This document shows positions 42,738-50,557 of a stretch of 64,000 nucleotides of DNA, piece after piece (position 1 is the stretch's first letter; every line of letters starts with the position of its first letter). Source of the DNA: Scatosoma sp045127595 (lineage in GTDB: Bacteria > Bacillota > Clostridia > Christensenellales > Borkfalkiaceae); NCBI GenBank assembly GCA_045127595.1, contig JBGVQS010000024.1, positions 1 to 64,000 of the forward strand, given 5' to 3'. The notes below the pieces were generated by a model. The model was given only the letters and a program-made list of their open reading frames with translations. It was not told where the DNA came from and searched no databases. A program made the position numbers and the translations under genes.

Positions 42738-43784
42738 TTAGATGATGTCGAATATCCCTAACATTTGGTTCATCGTCCAAACAGGAATATCAATGGTAAT
42801 ATACGTTAAAGCGTATTGCCACTCAACAGTTTCCACCGTTCCATCCCGAGAAGTCAGTACTTCTTTCTTCACGTTTCCGTTAGCGTCGTATTCCCGTGTG
42901 AAAACCTTCTTCGTTCCGTCAGAATAGCTAGACTCTTCTTTAATGCAATTCCCAGCGTTATCATACGTATAGTCGATTGTGTAGTCGTTTTCTTCGTAAT
43001 TAGTATATACTTCTTGCGTCAACTGACCATCGGCATTGTAAGTATAATCAATGTTATACCAATACTTGTTCAATGCCGTTCCATGCTCGTTCACTAAGTT
43101 CCCTTCATCGTTATAAGTATAGGTGTAAATATGATCCCCGTCCGGAGTTTTATATTCACTCTTAATCATATTGCCATTCGCATCATAGGAATTCTCGTAA
43201 TCGTAATGAACCACGTCGCCTTCCGTATAAGATTCTCTGATTAACAACCCGTTTTCGTCATAAGTATAACTATTGACCGTGATTACGACACCTTCAACGG
43301 AATACTCGGCTTTACTAATATTATTGTTATCATCATAGGTATAATCATACGCCAGAGAGGTTTCGTTGTACTTTACCGCCTGTTGCATAAGATTTCCCTT
43401 GCTGTCATACGTATACACACCGTCCTTTGTATATGCGTTGTTCTCCGTTCCTTCAACGCCCTCAGACAATATGCGCGACGGCATGTTATACGCACCAAGT
43501 TCTATCGTCATAACCCCCGATCTATCATAAAGGACATAGTTTGCAACCGTAGGGAAATATATAAATCTGGACAAATACTTTTGAGCATCTTTATAATTGC
43601 CCAGTTCCTTAAACATAGCGTAAGCACTCTCGTAATCACCGCTTTCAATCAGCGCGCAAGCATCGTTATACTTGGTTTCTTTTGCCTCGGAGTTATCATT
43701 CTCATTTACACAGGCAGCAAACGTACCCATCGCCATGGTAAAAACAAGAGCAGCACAAAATAATCGTGAAATTTTCTTCATCAT
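42738..43784 (-). CDS. YD-repeat lipoprotein
   Basis: 348 residues. The signal peptide is MMKKISRLFCAALVF..., with lipobox GTFAAC and the lipidated Cys at 25. Residues 40-70 resemble a TPR-like helical pair (ALIESGDYESAYAMFKELGNYKDA). From 120 to 320 lie about eight RHS/YD-like repeats with the core YTYDxxGN (for example YTYDSKGNL, YTYNDEGNL, YTYDNAGNC), predicted beta-rich and surface-exposed. The C-terminus DIPVWTMNQMLGIFDII is hydrophobic. It is not long enough for an RHS toxin shell. AAGGATTATCATT precedes the first ATG. Lower GC than its flanks suggests acquisition. Confidence 0.85.
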   Translation of the reverse strand: MMKKISRLFCAALVFTMAMGTFAACVNENDNSEAKETKYNDACALIESGDYESAYAMFKELGNYKDAQKYLSRFIYFPTVANYVLYDRSGVMTIELGAYNMPSRILSEGVEGTENNAYTKDGVYTYDSKGNLMQQAVKYNETSLAYDYTYDDNNNISKAEYSVEGVVITVNSYTYDENGLLIRESYTEGDVVHYDYENSYDANGNMIKSEYKTPDGDHIYTYTYNDEGNLVNEHGTALNKYWYNIDYTYNADGQLTQEVYTNYEENDYTIDYTYDNAGNCIKEESSYSDGTKKVFTREYDANGNVKKEVLTSRDGTVETVEWQYALTYITIDIPVWTMNQMLGIFDII

Positions 43785-43819
43785 AATGATAATCCTTTCT
43801 ATGTTAAATTTTTTTATTA

Positions 43820-43848
43820 ATTATAGCATGCAAGTCTCAAATTGTCAA
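43820..43848 (-). promoter_or_regulatory. Promoter of the YD-repeat lipoprotein
   Basis: Minus strand TTGACA (43843-43848) and TATAAT (43820-43825), 17 nt apart. Confidence 0.8.
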
Positions 43849-43940
43849 CCTGTTGAAGCCGTTTTCCCTTAATTTTTGTTTTGATGGAATTTTTCAAAAA
43901 AGGAACAAAAAAGATATTTTCCGTTGTTTTGATATGGACT

Positions 43941-44167
43941 TAAACCCGTGCGTACTCAATCACGGCGAATCCGTGTATGGAATCCGCAACTTGTTGCGGT
44001 ATGAAATTGATTGCAAAGCAATCGCATGGAATCAAGTCGCAGAAAAATGCACCTTTGGTGATGCCATACGTCTACGGCGATTACATACACGCTGACGCAT
44101 GATTCCATACCAAGCCTGCGGCTTGGATAAAAAAATTCGACAAGTCGAAACTTGTCGAATTTTTTGC
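43941..44167. repeat. ~225 bp hairpin-string repeat, copy 1
   Basis: Closely matches 45143-45365. In + order it holds TAAACCCGTGCGTACTCAAT, then TCACGG/CCGTGT, CCGCAA/TTGCGG, GATTGC/GCAATC, a conserved TGGTGATGCCATACGTCTACG block, AAGCC/GGCTT, and an ATTCGACAAGT/ACTTGTCGAAT hairpin with T run. GGAATC/GATTCC words separate the hairpins. The rest of 43785-44255 is AT-rich with no gene. Confidence 0.85.
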
Positions 44168-44255
44168 GTTAGTACAACAAAATCTCTAAAATCACCTTGT
44201 TTTTATAGGGTTCAACTATGAAATGATTAAAAAATAAGTATAGTTCTAAAAACTT

Positions 44256-44585
44256 TTAATCCTTATAAATATTTTTTTCAGTCTGGAAATAGTATTCTCT
44301 AAAGACATATTCTTTTATAAGATGTTTTGTGATTTTTCGGTGCTTAGGATAAACTCTAATCAAATGCAATGTGATTATCGGAAAACTAACACCTACCACA
44401 ATACACAAAGGCGCAACGCAATATAATAATATCCTTGCAGCATATTCTACGTTATCATAAAAAATGGACACAAACAAAAATAATAGACCACATAAAATAA
44501 AAATCAAAGGTACAAGAATCAACGCAAATTTTACCATCCCTCTACATTCTGTAGAGATTTTTCCATTAAAAATATCTTTCTTCAT
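44256..44585 (-). CDS. Small membrane protein of unknown function
   Basis: 109 residues with two hydrophobic spans, VKFALILVPLIFILCGLLFLF (18-40) and ILLYCVAPLCIVVGVSFPII (52-72). A basic cytosolic tail follows (HLIRVYPKHRKITKHLIKEY). No family was recognised. The ribosome site is weak. It is AT-rich and orphan-like, between the two repeat copies. Confidence 0.6.
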   Translation of the reverse strand: MKKDIFNGKISTECRGMVKFALILVPLIFILCGLLFLFVSIFYDNVEYAARILLYCVAPLCIVVGVSFPIITLHLIRVYPKHRKITKHLIKEYVFREYYFQTEKNIYKD

Positions 44586-44632
44586 TTTTGTTTTAACTCA
44601 CTTTCATTTCTATGATTTTAAATCGATTTTAG

Positions 44633-44962
44633 TTACAATTTATCAAAAATAAACGGATTTCCCTTAAATGGAGAATACACATTTTTTCCACTAATTATAA
44701 CGTCTTCTTCCCCTGCTGGTATAATAATCATGTCCGCATAAACATCTGCCACTTGAAGTGTTACGTCGGCAAAGATTCTATGTTGATTATTATTGATTTC
44801 AACAACAAGTTCCGAATTATTCTTCAATCTGCCAACTTCCTTGCAAGGATACCCCCAAATCACACGCTGACAGTCATTTTCATCGACAATATATATCTTT
44901 ACTTTCATCAAAGATGCCACAATCGACTTTCTTCTCTTTATGGTTAATTTTCGCACAATCAT
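44633..44962 (-). CDS. Small soluble hypothetical protein
   Basis: 109 residues. The beta-rich middle (VEINNNQHRIFADVTLQVADVYADMIIIP-like) suggests a small beta-sandwich. The N-terminal 18 residues are very basic (RKLTIKRRKS), and a shorter start at Met19 (44908) is possible. It has its own promoter (44988-45016). No family was recognised. It sits between the two copies of the hairpin-string repeat. Confidence 0.6.
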   Translation of the reverse strand: MIVRKLTIKRRKSIVASLMKVKIYIVDENDCQRVIWGYPCKEVGRLKNNSELVVEINNNQHRIFADVTLQVADVYADMIIIPAGEEDVIISGKNVYSPFKGNPFIFDKL

Positions 44963-44987
44963 TTCTCTCTAAAATTTTTCTAAGCTT

Positions 44988-45016
44988 ATTATAACACAAA
45001 ATCATCAATTTTTCAA
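44988..45016 (-). promoter_or_regulatory. Promoter of the orphan gene at 44633-44962
   Basis: Minus strand TTGAAA (45011-45016) and TATAAT (44988-44993), 17 nt apart. Confidence 0.7.
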
Positions 45017-45142
45017 CCATTTTTATACCTTGCTTACTATATATTTTAAGTTCAAGTCATACAAGAGGGCTACACAATGTTGCACTTAATTAAGGTTAGT
45101 TATTTAAAAAGTCAAACGGCGTTTTTAGAGATTTAGACAACC

Positions 45143-45365
45143 TAAACCCGTGCATACTCAATCACGGCGGAGCCGTGTATGGAATCCGTTGCAAGACGGC
45201 ATGGAATTGATTGCAGAGCAATCGTATGGAATCAAGCCGCGAAAATGCACCTTTGGTGATGCCATACGTCTACGGCGATTACATACACGCTGGGGCGTGA
45301 TTCCACACCAAGCCTGTGGCTTGGATAAAAAAATTCGACAAGTTTCGACTTGTCGAATTTTTTGG
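45143..45365. repeat. ~225 bp hairpin-string repeat, copy 2
   Basis: Second copy of the element at 43941-44167, with compensating changes in hairpin stems (for example ACGGCGG-AGCCGTG against ACGGCGA-ATCCGTG). Its right end is the 16 bp AAAAAATTCGACAAGT hairpin (45328-45363), which also serves as terminator of the tRNA-Gln tail copy. ORFs read through this region on either strand are not real genes. Confidence 0.85.
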
Positions 45366-45467
45366 CTGGGGCGAAGTGGTATTGCCCTTTGGGCAAAGTG
45401 TCGGCGCTCAACAGCTTTCGTGATTCTTTTTAACCTTTTTGCTTATCGCGCCTCGCGCGAACACCCG
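45363..45467 (-). repeat. Split T-arm copy of tRNA-Gln with a 79 nt insert
   Basis: Read on the minus strand, CGGGTGTTCG (45458-45467) copies the 5' T-arm half of tRNA-Gln, and CACTTCGCCCCAGCCA (45363-45378) copies the 3' half, acceptor and CCA. The insert starts CGCGAGGCGCGATAAGC, contains GCGCCGACACTTTG and ends in the hairpin GCCC/GGGC. It follows the same plan as after tRNA-Leu and tRNA-Ser. The stretch from 44963 to 45535 has no protein gene. Confidence 0.8.
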
Positions 45468-45499
45468 TTAACGCGGGCATTCTTGCACTCCACGCAAAC

Positions 45500-45536
45500 A
45501 AAAACACAGCACACCCTCTCGGTGTGCTGTGTTTTT
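45500..45536 (-). terminator. Terminator after tRNA-Gln
   Basis: AAAAACACAGCACACC/GGTGTGCTGTGTTTTT, 16 bp perfect, 5 nt loop. Confidence 0.85.
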
Positions 45537-45610
45537 GGCTGGGGCGAAGTGATTCGAACACCCGAATGACGGAGTCAGAGTCCGTTGCCTTACCGCTTGG
45601 CGACGCCCCA
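45536..45610 (-). tRNA. tRNA-Gln (anticodon CTG)
   Basis: Acceptor TGGGGCG/CGCCCCA, discriminator G, encoded CCA. D-arm GCCAAGCGGTAAGGC, anticodon stem ACGGA/TCCGT with loop CTCTGAC (CTG), T-arm GGTGTTCGAATCACT. TTGCCA and TAAAAT 17 nt apart lie just upstream on the minus strand. Confidence 0.95.
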
Positions 45611-45796
45611 AAATATTAAGAACGCTCGTTCTCTTTTACGGCGTTATTTTATCAAACTTTTTTCCTTTTGGCAAGCGTTTTTATACCCTTTTGGGAACTT
45701 TTTTCAAAATTCCGCAAAAAAAGCTTTTTTCTCCCCTTTTTCCGCTTTTTATTTGTTTTATCATACCTTTATAAATTTTATTAGGATGGTATCATT

Positions 45797-46372
45797 ATGT
45801 TTTTAAGCGATTTAACGCAAAATAAAATTTTTGTCGGAAACACCGAACGCGGCGTTTGCTGTGGAATAGGCATTTCCTTAAAAAATCATACGGTAAAATA
45901 TCTGTTTTGTACAAGCGAGGTTTCCCGCTACCCGGAAATCGATTACGCCGTCAACGTTTCCGCGGTGCAGCAATATTCCCCATTCATCTCCCTTGCAAGA
46001 TTACGCCCCATCTTCCCCAAAAATGCCGATCGGCTTTTTATAGGCAGACCTATTTATTCCTACGAGGGCACTTTTTTGGGCAGTGTAGAAGACGCGGAAA
46101 TGAAAGATTTTATCGTAACCCGCATTTATAGCGACCGCAACGAAAGTTTCCCTATCACGTCCGTTTGCGCTTGTTCCGACGCGGTGATTTTACGAAAAGA
46201 ACAGCCCTTTCCACTCGGTCAACGCGTACCTGCCCCCATTCTTCCGCTCGTAACCGAGAAAAACGACGCCGTGGTTACAAAGCCCATCTTAAAGACGGCA
46301 ATCAAAAACAAAGCCCTAATAAAGCTGACGCTTTCCTTGTCGCCCTTCCGTTTCCCTGCCGCCCACCGCTAA
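45797..46372 (+). CDS. PRC-barrel-like hypothetical protein
   Basis: 191 residues, soluble, no signal. The first 80 residues (MFLSDLTQNKIFVGNTERGVCCGIGISLKNHTVKYLFC-like) read as a beta-barrel of the PRC type. A similar second stretch (IYSYEGTFLGSVEDAEMKDF, then ITSVCACSDAVIL) suggests two barrels. The C-terminus is basic (KTAIKNKALIKLTL). The function is not clear; PRC-barrel proteins act in RNA processing and sporulation. GGATGG precedes the ATG. It carries a dispersed-motif copy in frame (LGQRVPAP). Confidence 0.6.
   Translation: MFLSDLTQNKIFVGNTERGVCCGIGISLKNHTVKYLFCTSEVSRYPEIDYAVNVSAVQQYSPFISLARLRPIFPKNADRLFIGRPIYSYEGTFLGSVEDAEMKDFIVTRIYSDRNESFPITSVCACSDAVILRKEQPFPLGQRVPAPILPLVTEKNDAVVTKPILKTAIKNKALIKLTLSLSPFRFPAAHR
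46219..46237 (+). repeat. Dispersed motif copy inside the PRC-barrel-like gene
   Basis: TCAACGCGTACCTGCCCCC, identical to the intergenic copy at 12336-12354, here in frame on the sense strand of a gene. Confidence 0.65.
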
Positions 46373-46386
46373 CCAACAATATCCTA

Positions 46387-47028
46387 TTACACCGCATATT
46401 TTGCGGAAAGCTTTAACAGTCTTGCGAGCAAATCGTTCGCTGCGCGTAAATCGGAATTTGTCCAAGACTCTTTATTTTCTAACAACGCAAACGCCTTTTT
46501 CATTTCTTCCGTTTCCAAGCGTTCGGCAACAGTCAACCGCGCGTTTCGAATCAGGGTAAGGAGTTCGCTCGCATACCCCACGTCTATCTTTTCTTCTGTT
46601 GTTTCTTCCCCTTCAAAACCCGCCGTTTCGGGATTCAAAACCGTGTGCAATCTTGCGCGAATGTAGGTATTATCCCGCTCCGGCAACGTATATTCGATAT
46701 TGCGTTTTTCCTTTCGTTTCATCTTCCGCTTATATCGTGCTTTGCGGCGCGCCCAAATACAAAATAGGAGCAATAAATATATCGCGCCGTAAATAATCCC
46801 GATACAAGCCACCCCCAAGCGGAATATATACGTTTCCGCTTTTTGTAAAGTCAAAACAAGACTCGCGCCGAAAACGGAACACGCGCCGCCGCCTATAAAT
46901 ACCCCGAAGTTATCCGCGCAAAAAGCCAAAATTGCCATAAAGAAAAGCACTCCAAGTGCGCTTCCCACTACGCACGACAATAAAAAATTCTCGGCATACA
47001 CGGCTAAAATTTCCCTTATAAAAGCCAT
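46387..47028 (-). CDS. Membrane protein of unknown function
   Basis: 213 residues. Three spans lie in the first 95 residues (FLLSCVVGSALGVLFFMAILAF, FIGGGACSVFGASLVLTL, LGVACIGIIYGAIYLLLLFCIW). A very basic segment (RRKARYKRKMKRKEKR) and an acidic helical cytosolic domain follow. No family was recognised. GGGAGGTGTTTTT precedes the ATG. It is convergent with the PRC-barrel-like gene and lies just downstream of addA on the same strand. Confidence 0.7.
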   Translation of the reverse strand: MAFIREILAVYAENFLLSCVVGSALGVLFFMAILAFCADNFGVFIGGGACSVFGASLVLTLQKAETYIFRLGVACIGIIYGAIYLLLLFCIWARRKARYKRKMKRKEKRNIEYTLPERDNTYIRARLHTVLNPETAGFEGEETTEEKIDVGYASELLTLIRNARLTVAERLETEEMKKAFALLENKESWTNSDLRAANDLLARLLKLSAKYAV

Positions 47029-47131
47029 AAAAACACCTCCCGTTTCGCAACGTATAAACTATGCGCAAACGAAAGGCGTTTTTTTTGTTGTTTTTTGCCG
47101 TTTTTTTACTTTTTTCGTCCTTTATATCCCT

Positions 47132-50100
47132 TTATTCCACTTCCACGGAATACCCTTTTTTGATATTGACGAGAGTGCAGCGAATCGCACTCGGTTCTAC
47201 GTGTAAAATCTTCGCTACCGCAAGCCGATAAATATGCAGCTGCGGTGCGTATTCTTTCAATAGCGTTTCCGCAGTTTTCCCCGAATATTTATAATCGATA
47301 ACGCGCACTTCTTCCCCTACCGCAAGCAAGTCGATTGCGCCTTGGAACAAAATTTCTTCCTGCAACGCCGTAGGCGTATACGTTTGCCCCCCCTGCGCAT
47401 AGGTATCGGCTACCGTTAAGGATACCAAAAATTGCTGTTCTCGATAAAGGCGGGAATCTTTCAGCTCGTAAAACACGGGCGCGGAAAGAATTTTCTCCAA
47501 CTGCTCCACGGAAAGCAACGCCGCCGCGTCCTTATTTTCACGCTCAAATGCCTGATATGCCGCAACTACCGCCGAAGCTCTATCTTGACCGCGAATCGGC
47601 GTGCCGTCCTGCCCATACAGCCTTGAAAAATCGAAATTCTCCAAAAAAGCGTGATAGGCTAACCCTTGCGCCTGTGCGTCTACGCCGTAATTTTCTTCCT
47701 TATCAAAAAGCTTTTCAGCTTGTATTTCGTCCGTTTCTGATTCCTGCATTTCTTTAAAGGAAGCCATGACCAAGGAAGCGGAACTCTTTACCCGTAAATT
47801 CTCCGCGCCACTTTGCGGATATTGCCAAGTAAAGGAATCCATGATCTCTTTGGCAATTTTTTCGTCTGGACAAAACGCGAGTGCAACCCGCTCTTGCTTA
47901 GGCGGATCAGCAATCGAATCAAACGTCTCGTACTCTTCCCAAACGGAAAAATCGGTAAACTCCGCAAAGGAACGGGCGTAGCGAACGTCCGATACGGGCG
48001 GTTTTTTATCGAAAATCATATGCAACGTATGCTTTGCGCGCGTCAACGCAACGTAATATAAATTCAATTCGTCGGAAATCGAGCTTTCCGTTTCGCGTAA
48101 CTCGTGCAAGCGGCGAAGAAGCGTCGTACTCTTGACCATTCGTTCGGTGTCAAACGCTTTGGGGGCAAGCCCAAATTTTTCTTCTACGTACGCCTCGTCT
48201 CTATCCGTCAAGCGGAACGTGCCGCCTAAATTATCCAAAATCACAACGGGATATTCCAACCCCTTAGACGAATGCATCGTCAATACTTTTACCGAGTCTT
48301 CCCCGCCGTTCTCGCTATATTCAATCGTGTAATCGAGATTGCGTAACCGCACCAAAAATTCATGCACGCAAAGGGGCTCTTCCCCACTCGCTTCTTCGAT
48401 AAAACGGTGGATTCGTCTCGTACATGCTATCCCGTTTTTGCGTGAAAGCAGTTCCGCTTCCATGCGCGTATCATGGATAATTTTCGTCAAAAGCTCCGCC
48501 GCGTCCAAAACGGTGGAAAGAAGTTTATATTCCTGCAACAGCTTGAAAAATGCGTTCAATTTTTCAGCGATATAATCCCCTTTTTCCGCTCCGTAGCGTT
48601 CGCAAGCGGTTCTAAAATAAAATTCCTCAGGATAAGCAAGGCGAATTTCCGAGAGTTCATCCGCTGACATTTTCCCCATAGCGGATAACAGCGCGCTACA
48701 AAGGGGTACGTCTTGCTGTGCGTTGTCAATCAAGCGCAAAATATCAATCAACGTCTTTACTTCCGTATACTCGCAAATATTGACCGCCGCAGCCGCTGTT
48801 ACGGGCAAACCGCTTGCGGAAAGCGCCGCGACCGTTTTCGCTATTTCCCCCTGCTTTTTTCGGGAAAGCACCGCTATATCCGAATAGCCTATCCGGCGGT
48901 ATTCCTTTTTATCGGGATCGTACCATTTGCAAGAAGTTTCCCGTTCGATAATGTTACGAATCAAACGCGCGGCGGAGCTTTCTTGTTTCTCCTGCTTGCT
49001 TGCGTGCGCTTTTACCGAGTAAACGCCGCGTTCTTCTTTCTCCTTTTTTTCTTCTTCGGGGAGAAAGTGTACGGCGACTTTTCCGCTGTTCAACTCGTAC
49101 ATGCCCCCACGTTCCATATAGGAATCGTGCAAATAATCCACCGCGGAAGTGCGTGGCGTCATAGCCAAAGAAAATTGAGAATTGACCGCGTCAAGCACCG
49201 CATCGGCACTACGGAAATTTCTCGTCATCATCAAGCTGTTATGCCCGTCGCGCGCAAATTCCTGCCGCTTTTCGGCAAAGAATTTCGATTTGCTGCCGCG
49301 GAAGCCGTAGATCGCTTGTTTAACGTCCCCGACCAAAAATAAATTTTCACCGCCGATTTTGGAAATGATTGCTTCTTGCACGGGATTGACGTCCTGATAT
49401 TCGTCTACGAATACGTAACGGAATTTTCCACGCGTTTCCGCTGCAATTTCTTCATTTTCTAAAAGCGCGAGCGCTTTATGCTCTAAGTCGTTATAATCGA
49501 GCACACCCTTTTCCGCTTTCAACGCCGCGTATAATCCGTCAAAACGCAGCAACACCGTCGCAAGCGCCGAAGCGGTCTGCCCCGACAACAAGAAATTGTC
49601 CAATTCTTTGGCTTTGGAGAGAGTACTCGACAACTCGTCGTCGTATAGTTTGCTAACTTTTCCTTTCAAAAACGAAAGGCGTTCCAAATGCCGCCGCTTT
49701 TCGTCCGTATCGTTTTTGCTTTTGCGGATAACGGTAAATTTCGGTTTTTCAAGCGCGCACGCGTCAAAATATCCGTTGCTGTTTCCAAGCGCGGCAAGAT
49801 AGTCCTTCAATTCCGTTGCAAGCGCAAGCGGTGCAGGCGCGCCAAGCTGTTCGAAATAGCTAAATTCCGCGTCGATTTTTTCGCTGTAATAGGCGCACTT
49901 TTCTTGTAAAATCTTCAAAAGCTCTGCGCAAACCGCTTCAAAAATTTCACTTGTGTAGCCCTGCTCGGTGCGCAACAGATACTCCCGATAATCCGCACGG
50001 CAACGCAAACTCTCGTAAGCGGTCGCAATGATACGGCGCAAGGCGTTATCGCTTTTTTTGCGCCAGTACACGGAGAGCAAATGCTGAAATTTTTCGTCCC

Positions 50101-50557
50101 TATCCTCGTAGCCGCTTTCCGTCAGCTCGTCCAAGGCTTCGTTTTGAAGCGCCGTGCCTTCCGCATCGTCGCTGCCGATTACACGGAATTTATTATCCAC
50201 GCCCGCCGCGAAGAAATGGCTGCGAATCAGCTTCGCGCAAAAGGAATGTATGGTGGAAATATCCGCCGTAGGAACTGCGGATAGCTGTCTTTTCAGCTCG
50301 TTTTTCTTATCCTGCGTGATTTGTGGATCGTTTATGGCGTCGATTAAAGCGCGCGCTAATTTTTCTTTCATTTGCGCAGCCGCTTTTTTCGTGAACGTAA
50401 CCGCCAAAATATCTTCTACGCGCACCCCCGATTTGATGAGCCGAATGATTTTCTCGATCATGACCGTCGTCTTGCCACTGCCTGCCGACGCGGAAACAAT
50501 GGTTTTCCCCTGCGCGTCGATCGCAGCGCGTTGCTCGCTTGTGAATCTATCGCTCAT
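47132..50557 (-). CDS. addA: Helicase-nuclease AddAB, subunit A
   Basis: 1141 residues. An UvrD-like superfamily 1 helicase: Walker A SASAGSGKTTVMIEKI (near 28), TFTKKAAAQMKEKL, FVDEYQDVNPVQEAII (Walker B), MTRNFRSADAVLDAVN, VLTMHSSKGLEYPVVILD and LYVALTRAKHTLHM. The C-terminal nuclease domain has VRVIDYKYSGKTAETL. With AddB it resects double-strand breaks up to Chi sites. The start overlaps the addB stop by 4 nt (ATGA). It carries one dispersed-motif copy. Confidence 0.96.
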   Translation of the reverse strand: MSDRFTSEQRAAIDAQGKTIVSASAGSGKTTVMIEKIIRLIKSGVRVEDILAVTFTKKAAAQMKEKLARALIDAINDPQITQDKKNELKRQLSAVPTADISTIHSFCAKLIRSHFFAAGVDNKFRVIGSDDAEGTALQNEALDELTESGYEDRDEKFQHLLSVYWRKKSDNALRRIIATAYESLRCRADYREYLLRTEQGYTSEIFEAVCAELLKILQEKCAYYSEKIDAEFSYFEQLGAPAPLALATELKDYLAALGNSNGYFDACALEKPKFTVIRKSKNDTDEKRRHLERLSFLKGKVSKLYDDELSSTLSKAKELDNFLLSGQTASALATVLLRFDGLYAALKAEKGVLDYNDLEHKALALLENEEIAAETRGKFRYVFVDEYQDVNPVQEAIISKIGGENLFLVGDVKQAIYGFRGSKSKFFAEKRQEFARDGHNSLMMTRNFRSADAVLDAVNSQFSLAMTPRTSAVDYLHDSYMERGGMYELNSGKVAVHFLPEEEKKEKEERGVYSVKAHASKQEKQESSAARLIRNIIERETSCKWYDPDKKEYRRIGYSDIAVLSRKKQGEIAKTVAALSASGLPVTAAAAVNICEYTEVKTLIDILRLIDNAQQDVPLCSALLSAMGKMSADELSEIRLAYPEEFYFRTACERYGAEKGDYIAEKLNAFFKLLQEYKLLSTVLDAAELLTKIIHDTRMEAELLSRKNGIACTRRIHRFIEEASGEEPLCVHEFLVRLRNLDYTIEYSENGGEDSVKVLTMHSSKGLEYPVVILDNLGGTFRLTDRDEAYVEEKFGLAPKAFDTERMVKSTTLLRRLHELRETESSISDELNLYYVALTRAKHTLHMIFDKKPPVSDVRYARSFAEFTDFSVWEEYETFDSIADPPKQERVALAFCPDEKIAKEIMDSFTWQYPQSGAENLRVKSSASLVMASFKEMQESETDEIQAEKLFDKEENYGVDAQAQGLAYHAFLENFDFSRLYGQDGTPIRGQDRASAVVAAYQAFERENKDAAALLSVEQLEKILSAPVFYELKDSRLYREQQFLVSLTVADTYAQGGQTYTPTALQEEILFQGAIDLLAVGEEVRVIDYKYSGKTAETLLKEYAPQLHIYRLAVAKILHVEPSAIRCTLVNIKKGYSVEVE
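49089..49108 (+). repeat. Dispersed motif copy inside addA
   Basis: TTCAACTCGTACATGCCCCC; on the coding strand it reads as RGGMYELN-type residues. Confidence 0.55.

Noticed and set aside
43853..44095. 80-residue + ORF containing CTFGDAIRLRRLHTR
   Set aside because: It is a translation of the hairpin-string repeat; the same peptide appears in the second copy, and the hairpin symmetry explains the sequence better than coding.
45150..45569. 139-residue + ORF
   Set aside because: It runs through the second hairpin-string repeat, the split tRNA-Gln copy and the antisense of tRNA-Gln; no gene-like features.
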